Shown: positions 54,479-61,955 of the stretch, in pieces
How positions within the stretch are numbered: position 1 is the first letter of the stretch
Layout of the letters: each line of letters starts with the position of its first letter
NCBI GenBank assembly: GCA_043821115.1
Contig: JBDRDD010000022.1
Span: 81,016 to 145,015, forward strand
Length of the DNA stretch: 64,000 bases
Direction: 5' to 3'
Origin: JBDRDD01 sp043821115
Lineage (GTDB): Bacteria > CAYTYR01 > UBA6262 > DAOVJB01
The notes under the pieces: model-generated
The model's database searches: none
What the model saw: only the letters and a program-made list of their open reading frames with translations
Told to the model about the DNA's origin: nothing
Translations under genes and position numbers: made by a program

Positions 54479-54768
54479 TTACTCACCCCCGGTAACATTA
54501 TTACCTCATCCTTAGAGGGCTTGTGCATATGCAAACTTTCCGAGGCCACTTTTTCGATTCTTTCCAAAGACCTTAGCTTCTGAATATCTACCTGCAAATG
54601 CTTATTTATATTTCTAAGCTCATCGACCTTAGATTTATACCCGGTAATATCGTAGGAGAGTTTTGCTGCCTGTGCACGCTGCCACACGTAGAAAAAAAGC
54701 GCGACACACAGCATCACAATATAAACTATGTAGATATGGGAGGAATCTTTTTTTCTTCTGTTGGCCAC
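54475..54768 (-). CDS. ftsL: FtsL-like division protein
   Basis: A 97-residue bitopic protein: a charged N terminus (ANRRKKDSSH), one membrane span (about 12-28), then a leucine-zipper-like coiled coil with DELRNINKHLQVDIQKL. Sequence similarity alone is weak for this family, but size, topology and position between rsmH and ftsI match FtsL of other dcw clusters. FtsL ties FtsI and FtsW to FtsB/FtsQ at the septum. GTG start behind GGGGAT. Confidence 0.78.
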   Translation of the reverse strand: MANRRKKDSSHIYIVYIVMLCVALFFYVWQRAQAAKLSYDITGYKSKVDELRNINKHLQVDIQKLRSLERIEKVASESLHMHKPSKDEVIMLPGVSK

Positions 54769-54783
54769 TTGAGTATCCCCTGG

Positions 54784-55716
54784 CTATATTTTCTCAACTA
54801 CTCTCATTTTGGCACTCCTGGAACGCGGGTTTGAATTCAGTTCATCCTTTGAGGCAATAACAGGCTTTCTTGTCACAAGTTTTATTTTTTTCTTTTTATT
54901 GCATACACACACAGGAAAATCAGATGGACAGCTGCATACTGATGCAATATCTCGAAAGACATCCTTTGCAATCCTGTCTTCCAGGGAATGAAAAGATATC
55001 ACACATAGCCGTCCTCCGACCTTTAACGCATCTATCGCCTCAGGTAAAACCTTCCTCAATGCCTCCAGCTCATTGTTGACAGCAATCCGAAGTGCCTGAA
55101 AAGTTCTTGTAGCAAAATGTATATTGGAAGGTCTTGCTTTTCGGGGTATAGCCTGGGCGACAACCGAGACTAACCGAGCAGTGGTAGTTATGGGAGCCTT
55201 TTCGCGCTCTTCCACGATAGCACTCGCTATACGCTTTGCCCATCGCTCCTCCCCGTATTCTTTTATGATGAAAGCTAATTCCTCTTGGGAGAGATCACGC
55301 ACTAAATCTTTTGCACTTTGGTGAGAAGTTGTATCCATCCTCATATCAAGGGGAGCATTGCCGCTAAAGCTGAAACCACGGCTTTTTTTATCAAGCTGCA
55401 GAGACGACACCCCAAGATCAAGGAGAATGCCTGAACATGAGGTAATATTATATTCTCTCAGGATTTCTTTGAGCCTATCGAAATTAGAATGAACAAAGAT
55501 AGTGTTTTTATACTGCCTTAATCTTTGGCGCGCCAGTTCAAGAACTGAGTCATCCCTGTCTATTGCTATTAATTTTCCCTGTGCCCCTGCAAGCTTTAGA
55601 ATCTCTTCGCTATGGCCTCCCGCGCCTACGGTACAATCAATATAGGTTCCGCCTTCTTCGGCTTGCAGGTAACCTATAACCTCTCCAAGTAGTACGGGAA
55701 CATGGATTTTGTTCAC
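54784..55716 (-). CDS. rsmH: 16S rRNA (cytosine-1402-N4)-methyltransferase
   Basis: A 310-residue SAM-dependent enzyme (MraW) that N4-methylates C1402 of 16S rRNA. Seen: HVPVLLGEVIGYL, DCTVGAGGHSEEIL, LLDLGVSSLQLD, RTFQALRIAVNNEL and VISFHSLEDRI. The same nucleotide is 2'-O-methylated by RsmI, also encoded in this window. GTG start whose ribosome site lies in the end of mraZ. Confidence 0.96.
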   Translation of the reverse strand: MNKIHVPVLLGEVIGYLQAEEGGTYIDCTVGAGGHSEEILKLAGAQGKLIAIDRDDSVLELARQRLRQYKNTIFVHSNFDRLKEILREYNITSCSGILLDLGVSSLQLDKKSRGFSFSGNAPLDMRMDTTSHQSAKDLVRDLSQEELAFIIKEYGEERWAKRIASAIVEEREKAPITTTARLVSVVAQAIPRKARPSNIHFATRTFQALRIAVNNELEALRKVLPEAIDALKVGGRLCVISFHSLEDRIAKDVFRDIASVCSCPSDFPVCVCNKKKKIKLVTRKPVIASKDELNSNPRSRSAKMRVVEKI

Positions 55717-55718
55717 TC

Positions 55719-56147
55719 TTAAATCCCCAAATCTATAAGTTTCTCGGCCAGCTCTGTAAAGGATTTTATAGATTTGCCGGAATAGCTATTCCAGTTTTCA
55801 ACGCTCCATATTTCTATCCTGTCAAGGACACCTATAATGACTACGTTTTTCTTAACGTTTGCAAAAGAACCCAGGTTTTGTGGGACCAGGATCCTTCCCT
55901 GTCTGTCAATGCTGCATTGGGCGGCACCTGAAAGCAGTATGCGCGAGAATGCCCTTGCCTCAGATTTAGCCAGGGGCAGGCTCTTTAATTTTTGTGTTAT
56001 ATTCTTCCACGAGGAAACAGGATACATAAAAAGGCAATCCTCCAAACCTCTGGTCAGTATGAATTTTTTCACACCAGACCTGAATTTGGAGGGTATGAAC
56101 AGCCTGCTTTTATTATCTATTGAATGTCTGTATTCCCCTATAAACAT
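55719..56147 (-). CDS. mraZ: Transcriptional regulator MraZ
   Basis: A 142-residue AbrB-like DNA-binding protein with two MraZ repeats. It begins MFIGEYRHSIDNKSRLFIPSKFR and repeats the theme at QCSIDRQGRILVP. The frame is open up to 56192, but that would start with GTG inside the operator; ATG 56147 follows AGGA by seven bases and matches the family. MraZ normally represses its own operon through repeated GTGGGG boxes, which are present upstream. Confidence 0.94.
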   Translation of the reverse strand: MFIGEYRHSIDNKSRLFIPSKFRSGVKKFILTRGLEDCLFMYPVSSWKNITQKLKSLPLAKSEARAFSRILLSGAAQCSIDRQGRILVPQNLGSFANVKKNVVIIGVLDRIEIWSVENWNSYSGKSIKSFTELAEKLIDLGI

Positions 56148-56186
56148 TTGAGTATCCTGTGAATATGGAATTAGTATTCCATAATT

Positions 56187-56203
56187 CCCCACTTTTCCCC
56201 ACT
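56187..56203 (-). promoter_or_regulatory. MraZ operator boxes
   Basis: AGTGGGG occurs twice on the minus strand, at 56197-56203 and 56187-56193, a 10-bp period that places both on one face of the helix. They lie just downstream of the predicted transcription start and about 40 bp before the mraZ ATG. MraZ of other bacteria binds repeated GTGGG-type boxes of this kind. Autorepression of the dcw array is a fair inference. Confidence 0.75.
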
Positions 56204-56212
56204 AATACCCTA

Positions 56213-56240
56213 ATTATACTTATGGTCTCTTTTTTGTCAA
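56213..56240 (-). promoter_or_regulatory. Consensus promoter of mraZ and the dcw array
   Basis: Minus strand: perfect TTGACA (56235-56240), 16-bp spacer, perfect TATAAT (56213-56218). The AT-rich stretch 56241-56306 upstream may help as an UP element; nothing else was seen in it. It is the only strong promoter noticed between 56 and 25.7 kb. Confidence 0.88.
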
Positions 56241-56306
56241 GTGTAAAATTCAATATAAATATTATTTAATATATTTGCCTATTGCGTATAAAAAAATAGA
56301 TAAACA

Positions 56307-56338
56307 TAAAAAAAGGCGTGCTTATAAAAGCACGCCTG
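56307..56338 (-). terminator. Rho-independent terminator of rnpB
   Basis: In the minus-strand RNA AGGCGUGCUU and AAGCACGCCU pair as a 10-bp stem with a UUAU loop, followed by seven U residues. It starts directly at the 3' end of the RNase P RNA. Confidence 0.92.
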
Positions 56339-56832
56339 AAACGAGGTAAACCGTAAGCCGAATTCTGTTATAACACAAATTACCACATATTCATGTGAAT
56401 TCGTGTTATGACGGTCATTTATCTAGTCCTGCCATCACTGACAGGCTCAAGCAACCAACCCTCCCGCCTCTTCCCTAATAAAAGGGAATTCGGGCAGACA
56501 ACCCTATTCCACCGTGTATTCTCATACCCGGCAGACAGACGGGACTACTCTGTCTTGCTCCAGGTGGGGTTTACCATGTTCTGTCCATAGGACAGAATTC
56601 CTTGCGGAACCTTCGACATTACTGTCAAAGCGGTAGGCTCTTACCCTGCCATTTCACCCTTACTCCCCGGACATAAGCCCGGAAAGCGGTATCTTTTCTG
56701 TGGCACTTTCCTTCCCTTGAATCTTTCGACTCAAGAGACCTCCCGTTAGGAGGCACCGTGCCTTCTGGAGTTCGGACTTTCCTCCCCCCACATGAAGTAG
56801 GGAGCGACCATCTCTGATTTACCACGTTTTCA
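56338..56832 (-). ncRNA. rnpB: RNase P RNA, bacterial type A
   Basis: About 495 nt. The RNA component of RNase P cuts 5' leaders from tRNA precursors. Seen: GGAGGAAAGUCCGAACUCC (CR I, P4 5' strand), the GGUAAACCCC loop that binds tRNA CCA ends, and ACAGAAUUCGGCUUA (CR V, P4 3' strand). The ends pair as helix P1 (AAACG-U-GGUAAA with UUUACC-U-CGUUU). An extra 40-nt hairpin at 56370-56409 sits just before CR V, where P19 is found in some type A RNAs. The ends are set by P1 and may be off by a few bases. No own promoter was recognised in the 20 bp after the RNase HI gene. Confidence 0.95.
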
Positions 56833-56851
56833 ATGATACTGACAATATATT

Positions 56852-57448
56852 TTATTTAAGATTAATTGCTGCATTAGCTAATTTATCCGCGTGCTTGTTT
56901 TTTTCACGCTCAATATGAGTGATTTCAAATTTATCAAACTTCCTTATTAAATCCCTCGCCTGAGTGAATAATCCCTTAAGGGAAGCTTCCTTTACTTTGT
57001 ACTCTCCCAAAACCTGCTTCACGATAAGCTGCGAATCCGCAAACACTGACAAAGAACTTGCACAGAATTTAGAGCTTGAAACCTCCAGTGCCTTGATAAG
57101 CGCCCTGTATTCTGCGATATTATTGGTTGCTTTGCCTATATACTCGTTAATTTCTTCAAGTATGTTCCCGGAATCATCATAAAGCACTATCCCGATACCA
57201 GCTTCTCCCGGATTTCCACGCGAGGCTCCATCAGTGTAGGCAACCAAAGCACCCTTTTTACATGTTGTTTCCCCTAAGAGTTTCTTAAAGTACTCAAAGG
57301 TTTCTTTTAGCTCTTCCTCTGTTAGAGAGAACTCTGCGCTTATTTCTTTTAAGGTCTTCCCCCCGGCAAGAGCGTCGCAAATATCCGCCAGGCAAAGATC
57401 TTTGCCCTTAATAGAAGGTCCCTTTTTTTTATCAAGGATTATGGCCAA
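56852..57448 (-). CDS. RNase HI family protein with an N-terminal DUF433-like domain
   Basis: A 198-residue protein. Residues about 68-195 are RNase HI, which cuts RNA in RNA-DNA hybrids, with catalytic Asp73 (YTDGASRGNP), Glu113 (AEYRA), Asp138 (FADSQL) and Asp188 (NKHADKLAN). It lacks the basic protrusion of E. coli RNase HI. Residues about 14-58 (DICDALAGGKTLKEISAEFS) look like a DUF433 helix-turn-helix module, otherwise seen in antitoxin-like proteins. TTG start behind AAGGAT, tightly joined to the zinc-ribbon gene and about 20 bp before rnpB. Confidence 0.87.
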   Translation of the reverse strand: MAIILDKKKGPSIKGKDLCLADICDALAGGKTLKEISAEFSLTEEELKETFEYFKKLLGETTCKKGALVAYTDGASRGNPGEAGIGIVLYDDSGNILEEINEYIGKATNNIAEYRALIKALEVSSSKFCASSLSVFADSQLIVKQVLGEYKVKEASLKGLFTQARDLIRKFDKFEITHIEREKNKHADKLANAAINLK

Positions 57449-57450
57449 AT

Positions 57451-58158
57451 CTATCCTTCTTTCCAGTAAAGGATGCGCAGGCAGTTATCACAACAAACCA
57501 ATTCCTTGTCTTTCTTTACCTCGTTAATAACCTGTAGCGGGACATCCATATTACACCCGCTGCAGTTAGTTCCTTTTATTCTGGCGAGTGCCACACCCTT
57601 TTTCTTTTTGCGGGTCCGCTCATATTTATTACACATATCCCTTGGGATCTGTTCTTGAAGTTTTTCGCGTTCCTGCTGCTTAGATGATAAAGAGGCAGAG
57701 AGCTCCTGTTTCTTAGACTCGAGCTCTTTTAGCTGTTCATTCATTTCCTGCTCATCGTGCTTTAGCGCTTCCTGAGCCTGCTTCAGCTTTGTCTGGGACG
57801 CTTCAGTGACATCCATTATCGAGAGTGTATCGTCTTCTATCTTGGAGGTGTCACTCTTAAGAGTGCTGATCTCACTCTGCAGGCTTGTATATTCCTTGTT
57901 TGTCTTTATGGCATACAATTGTGTCTGATATTTTTTTATAGAATTCTCTTTTGATTCAAGCTCGATTTCCTTGTTCTTCCTGTCAACCTGCAGCGTGCTG
58001 ATTTGCTTTTTGAGTTCTTCAGCATGACATTTCTTCTGCTCGAACGCCTCCTGAGAGGATTGTATCTTTACAGGTATATCATTAATTTGTTTCGTAAGAG
58101 CATCAATCTCGGCATCCATTGCCTGCAAGTCGATTAGAAAAGCTAGATTTGGATTCAA
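57451..58158 (-). CDS. C4 zinc-ribbon coiled-coil protein (CdsZ family)
   Basis: A 235-residue protein: a long coiled coil from about residue 12 to 175, then a zinc ribbon with cysteine pairs NCSGC and CCDNC and the ARIKGTNCSGCNMDVP context typical of this family. The homologue CdsZ was described in Chlamydia. The family is widespread and often lies by NIF3 and RNase HI genes, as here, but its function in free-living bacteria is not settled. TTG start with AAGGAG nine bases upstream. Confidence 0.85.
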   Translation of the reverse strand: MNPNLAFLIDLQAMDAEIDALTKQINDIPVKIQSSQEAFEQKKCHAEELKKQISTLQVDRKNKEIELESKENSIKKYQTQLYAIKTNKEYTSLQSEISTLKSDTSKIEDDTLSIMDVTEASQTKLKQAQEALKHDEQEMNEQLKELESKKQELSASLSSKQQEREKLQEQIPRDMCNKYERTRKKKKGVALARIKGTNCSGCNMDVPLQVINEVKKDKELVCCDNCLRILYWKEG

Positions 58159-58198
58159 GCGTTTTAACTCCTTTTTAAGGTGCCACCTAACATCAAAA

Positions 58199-58270
58199 TG
58201 GGCAATGTAGGATTTGAACCTACGACCCTCCCGACGTGAACGGGATGCTCTCCCGCTGAGCTAATTGCCC
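58199..58270 (-). tRNA. tRNA-Val (CAC)
   Basis: 72 nt, full cloverleaf: acceptor GGGCAAT/ATTGCCC, D arm GCTC/GAGC, anticodon stem TCCCG/CGGGA with loop TTCACGT (anticodon CAC), five-base variable loop, T arm GTAGG TTCAAAT CCTAC, discriminator A. CCA is not encoded. It lies 36 bp after tRNA-Ile2 and about 40 bp before the zinc-ribbon gene. Confidence 0.95.
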
Positions 58271-58306
58271 ATAATACCTAAAGCGCTCAAGACGCCTGCA
58301 GATTTA

Positions 58307-58380
58307 TGGGCCCACCAGGACTTGAACCTGGGACAGCCTGATTATGAGTCAGGTGCTCTAACCAACTGAGCTATGGGCCC
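58307..58380 (-). tRNA. tRNA with CAU anticodon, probably tRNA-Ile2
   Basis: 74 nt, full cloverleaf: acceptor GGGCCCA/TGGGCCC, anticodon stem CCTGA/TCAGG with loop CTCATAA (anticodon CAT), T arm CCAGG TTCAAGT CCTGG, discriminator A, CCA not encoded. C4-G69 and C5-G68 in the acceptor are the pairs TilS uses to pick the isoleucine tRNA for lysidine; elongator Met tRNAs usually differ there. So Ile2 is favoured and elongator Met is the alternative. The 5' end is only 4 nt after the rpoD stop codon. Confidence 0.85.
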
Positions 58381-58384
58381 TTTT

Positions 58385-60136
58385 CTATTCTATGTAATCC
58401 CTGAGGAGCTTACTCCTTGAGGGATGACGAAGCTTTCTTATCGCCTTGTTTTCTATCTGGCGGATGCGTTCTCTTGTAACATTAAACTCCTTGCCAACTT
58501 CCTCGAGTGTCCTTGGATAATTCCCCTTTCCTATACCGAAACGCAGCTTAATTACCTTTGCTTCCTTCTTGGTCAAGGTATCAAGTATCCCCTCCATTTC
58601 CCTCTGGCGCATTATCTCAATAGCGATCCTGACCGGGGATACATTATCCTTGTCCTCTATGAAATCGGCAAGCCTGCTGTCCTCTTCCTCTCCTATCGGT
58701 GTCTCAAGTGAAATTGGCTGAGGGATTACTCTTAGCACCCCGCGGATCTTCTCAGGGGTGAGCTTCATTTCCCTTGCTATCTTCTGCAGGGAAGGATCCA
58801 TCCCGAATTCCTGCCTGTGGTGCTTTGATATTTTTTTGACCTTGTTTATCGTTTCGGTCATATGGACGGGAATTCTTATAGTCCTCGCCTGATCGGCAAT
58901 CGCGCGGGTGATAGACTGTCTTATCCACCAGGTAGCGTAAGTGCTTATTTTGTTGCCTCTTTTGTATTCAAACTTATCCACCGCTTTCATCAGACCAAGA
59001 TTACCCTCTTGGATAAGGTCTAGAAGCGATAATCCCCTGTGAACGTGTTTCTTTGCAATACTTACAACAAGTCTCAGGTTAGCTTTTATAAGTCTTATTT
59101 TCGCCAGTGACATTTCCTGCTCTATGCTAACTATGTTGGTACAGAGGTTCTTTATATTGCTAACTTCCATATTGGTTGCACAAATAACTCTCTTGAGACG
59201 CTGTCGGATATTCTTTATTTTCCTGTTTACGTCAGATATTTGTCTGCGTGTTAACCCGAATTCTTTTTTTACCTTGAGCTTCTTAGACCGGGTGCTTTTA
59301 ATTCTCTGGTTAATGTCTTTAATCTCATCTATGCTGAGTTTATACTTGCGCTCAACTTCCCTTATTTCCTGCTCACTGTGCTCGATGCGCAGGGCCAGGT
59401 TCTTGATCTTGTGAATCATCTTATGGATTCGTTCGGGATTGATGTTGAGTTTTTTAACAAACCTCACAAGTTTGAGTTTTTCTCTGCCTAGCCTTTTATC
59501 CAGACCGCGATACACCTTTGGGGAGAGGTTTGGTTTCAATAAACGTGCCTGCAGTTTATCAATTATCGCCTTGCTCTTCTTTATATCCTTCACAACCGAC
59601 TTTATTTTCTTGCCCTTACTTTTAAGCGTAGCCGGGGTTAATTTTTTAACATTGGTTATTTCCCTGGCATTTATCTCTCCCGAACGAAGCATGTCATCCC
59701 AGCTAGTTATCTCCCTGAAGGCTATCGGAGTTTCAAGTATCATGGAACTTATATGCTTTTTACCCTCCTCTATTTTCCTGGCCAGTGTTATTTCTTCCTC
59801 TGGGTTAAGAAGAGAAATGCGTCCGATCTCCTTAAGGTACATCCTGACGGAGTCGTCTGTCTTGAGCTCCAGAGCAGAAGAGAGTACAGCGACTTCCTCA
59901 ACCTCGACAGGGACAGTAACAGGCTTTTTTAGTCTCGGTTTATATTCATCAACGACTTCTATATCAAGATCACTTAGCATGGAAAAAACATTTTCTATCG
60001 CATTCGATGAAACTATATCATCGGGAAGTATCTCATTTATCTCCTGGTAGGTGAGCTGACCGCTCTCTTTGCCAAGCGCTATAAGCTCTTTGAGCTCCTT
60101 AGATGTTGGCCCGCGTTCCTTGGAACCTGCTGCCAT
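58385..60136 (-). CDS. rpoD: RNA polymerase primary sigma factor RpoD
   Basis: A 583-residue group 1 sigma-70. Region 1.1 lies at about 12-62, region 1.2 at 94-125 (DDSVRMYLKEIGRI). Regions 2.1-2.4 lie at about 343-430 (LRLVVSIAKKH, LDLIQEGNLGLMKAVDKFEY, ISTYATWWIRQSITRAI), region 3 follows, and region 4 closes with VTRERIRQIENKAIRKLRHPSR. Regions 2.4 and 4.2 are standard, in line with the TTGACA/TATAAT promoters in this window. The non-conserved region (about 165-335) is rich in Lys and Arg, whereas that of E. coli is acidic. ATG behind AGGAGG. Confidence 0.97.
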   Translation of the reverse strand: MAAGSKERGPTSKELKELIALGKESGQLTYQEINEILPDDIVSSNAIENVFSMLSDLDIEVVDEYKPRLKKPVTVPVEVEEVAVLSSALELKTDDSVRMYLKEIGRISLLNPEEEITLARKIEEGKKHISSMILETPIAFREITSWDDMLRSGEINAREITNVKKLTPATLKSKGKKIKSVVKDIKKSKAIIDKLQARLLKPNLSPKVYRGLDKRLGREKLKLVRFVKKLNINPERIHKMIHKIKNLALRIEHSEQEIREVERKYKLSIDEIKDINQRIKSTRSKKLKVKKEFGLTRRQISDVNRKIKNIRQRLKRVICATNMEVSNIKNLCTNIVSIEQEMSLAKIRLIKANLRLVVSIAKKHVHRGLSLLDLIQEGNLGLMKAVDKFEYKRGNKISTYATWWIRQSITRAIADQARTIRIPVHMTETINKVKKISKHHRQEFGMDPSLQKIAREMKLTPEKIRGVLRVIPQPISLETPIGEEEDSRLADFIEDKDNVSPVRIAIEIMRQREMEGILDTLTKKEAKVIKLRFGIGKGNYPRTLEEVGKEFNVTRERIRQIENKAIRKLRHPSRSKLLRDYIE

Positions 60137-60138
60137 AT

Positions 60139-61923
60139 TTAATTCCTCCTTGACCCCTTTAAAACTTGAACAAGATGCTGATACTCCTTGAGGATTTTTG
60201 CCGGTGGCTGCTGGTTGCGATCAAGCATACTCCTTACCTCTGACTCAAGACGTTCATATTCCTGTCTCAAGGCGTGGAGTTTTATGGTCTTTATGAGACC
60301 ATCCATCGCTCTCTGTTTATCCGTATACCTTATCTCCTGCATCATGAGCCCTGAAACAATCTGGCTTAATTGCTCATCCTGAAGTGTATCAATTATGCGA
60401 GATATAAACTCGCTTTCATCTGAAGACAAGCTCAGCTTGAAGATAACCTGCACCACAGGGAAAAGCTCACTCGCTGTGAAATTCTCCGGTTTGAGCTCAA
60501 CCTTTACACGCTTGAGGACTTCGCAGTCCGAGAGCATAAGCTGAACAAGCTCTCTCTGTGCCTGTTCTATTCCAGAAGTCGTCTTAACAGGTGCCAATTT
60601 TTCAGCCTGTACCCCGCGCTTCTTATGTTTTGTATCTTTATTTAGCTCGATTAAAAGAGATTCCTCATCAAGAGACAAACGCTGTGCAAGTTTCTTTACC
60701 TCTTCCCTTTGTTCTACAGCGTTCTTAATACGGGCTATACTGGGCAACACTTCCTTTACAACATGGACCTTTCCACCAGTAGTGGAAATATCCGCCTGTG
60801 TACACGCGATATTGAAACGGTAATCAACCAGAGCTAATGCCTCCTCGACAACATTAAGAAATGCTTCTTTACCGCTTGCGCGCAAAAAGTCATCAGGATC
60901 CTGATGACTCGGCAAAGTAGCAACTTTCACCCTGAGCCCACTGTCCACAAGCATATCAAGCCCCCTGAGGGTTGCCGTGATACCCGGATTATCAGCATCA
61001 TATATTATCAGCACCTCTTCAGCATATCGCTTCAACAGATGTATATGATCGCTTGTCAAAGATGTCCCAAGTGTTGCAATAGAATTTGATATATCGTGTT
61101 TATGGGCGCTTATAACATCTATATAGCCTTCGAAAATAATAGCCTGTTGTTTCAGGCGTATACTGCCTCCGGCTATGTGAATCGCGTAAAGACTCCTGCT
61201 CTTACTGTAGAGAGCAGTATCTGGAGAATTTAGGTACTTGGGCTTTCTCTCATCTGTAAGTATCCTGCCTCCGAAAGCTATGACCTGCCCCTGAGGATTG
61301 CATATTGGAAATATCAGCCGATCCTGAAAATAATCGTGCGGATGCTGACTGTCAGAATAAATGGATACCAGACCGCTTTTTTTCAAAAGATCTAACGTAT
61401 ATCCCTTACCCTGAGAAAGGTGCATAAGGTTATTACCGCGCGGGGCATAACCGATCCTGAATTTGCTGATCATATCAGCATTTATTTTTCTTTTTTTAAG
61501 ATACTCTCTTGCTTCCTGCGCAGCTTTTGACTCCAGCAGAAATTTATGATAGTATGCTGCTGCCTGCTCATGCAGAGTAAAGAGGAGCTCTTTTTCCTTG
61601 TATTGCGCTGAATCTTCCTTTCCCCGTGACGGAGAAGGTAATTTTATTCCTGCTCTGCTAGCAAGTTTTTTCAAGACCTCATAAAACGTAAGCCCCTCTA
61701 TCTTCATGAGGAAATTAAAAACATTTCCTCCTGCCCCGCAGCCAAAACAATGAAAAATCTGTTTCTCAGCACTCACCATGAAGGAAGGGGTCTTCTCATT
61801 GTGGAAAGGGCAGAGACTTTTATAATTGCGCCCTGCCTTCTTTAGTACGATATATTCTGATAGTATCTCAGCAATATCACTTCGCACGCGAACATTCTCG
61901 ATTATATCCTCAGGGATAAACAA
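60139..61923 (-). CDS. dnaG: DNA primase
   Basis: A 594-residue primase that makes RNA primers for replication. The N-terminal CHC2 zinc finger has Cys38, His41, Cys59 and Cys62 (CPFHNEKTPSF, FHCFGCG). The Toprim core contains IIFEGYIDVI, LGTSLTSDHI and the metal-binding IIYDAD. A C-terminal helical domain would bind DnaB. The start is TTG with AGGGTGG upstream. It ends 2 bp before rpoD. Confidence 0.96.
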   Translation of the reverse strand: MFIPEDIIENVRVRSDIAEILSEYIVLKKAGRNYKSLCPFHNEKTPSFMVSAEKQIFHCFGCGAGGNVFNFLMKIEGLTFYEVLKKLASRAGIKLPSPSRGKEDSAQYKEKELLFTLHEQAAAYYHKFLLESKAAQEAREYLKKRKINADMISKFRIGYAPRGNNLMHLSQGKGYTLDLLKKSGLVSIYSDSQHPHDYFQDRLIFPICNPQGQVIAFGGRILTDERKPKYLNSPDTALYSKSRSLYAIHIAGGSIRLKQQAIIFEGYIDVISAHKHDISNSIATLGTSLTSDHIHLLKRYAEEVLIIYDADNPGITATLRGLDMLVDSGLRVKVATLPSHQDPDDFLRASGKEAFLNVVEEALALVDYRFNIACTQADISTTGGKVHVVKEVLPSIARIKNAVEQREEVKKLAQRLSLDEESLLIELNKDTKHKKRGVQAEKLAPVKTTSGIEQAQRELVQLMLSDCEVLKRVKVELKPENFTASELFPVVQVIFKLSLSSDESEFISRIIDTLQDEQLSQIVSGLMMQEIRYTDKQRAMDGLIKTIKLHALRQEYERLESEVRSMLDRNQQPPAKILKEYQHLVQVLKGSRRN

Positions 61924-61955
61924 AGAAAACCACCCTTTACAGCTGTATCCTTAAG

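Noticed and set aside
56408..56825. Short open frames on both strands in the rnpB region
   Set aside because: The whole stretch is explained by conserved RNase P RNA elements and its P1 helix.
58307..58380. Elongator tRNA-Met reading of the CAU tRNA
   Set aside because: C4-G69 and C5-G68 favour a TilS substrate (Ile2). It is kept as the alternative because the call rests on few bases.
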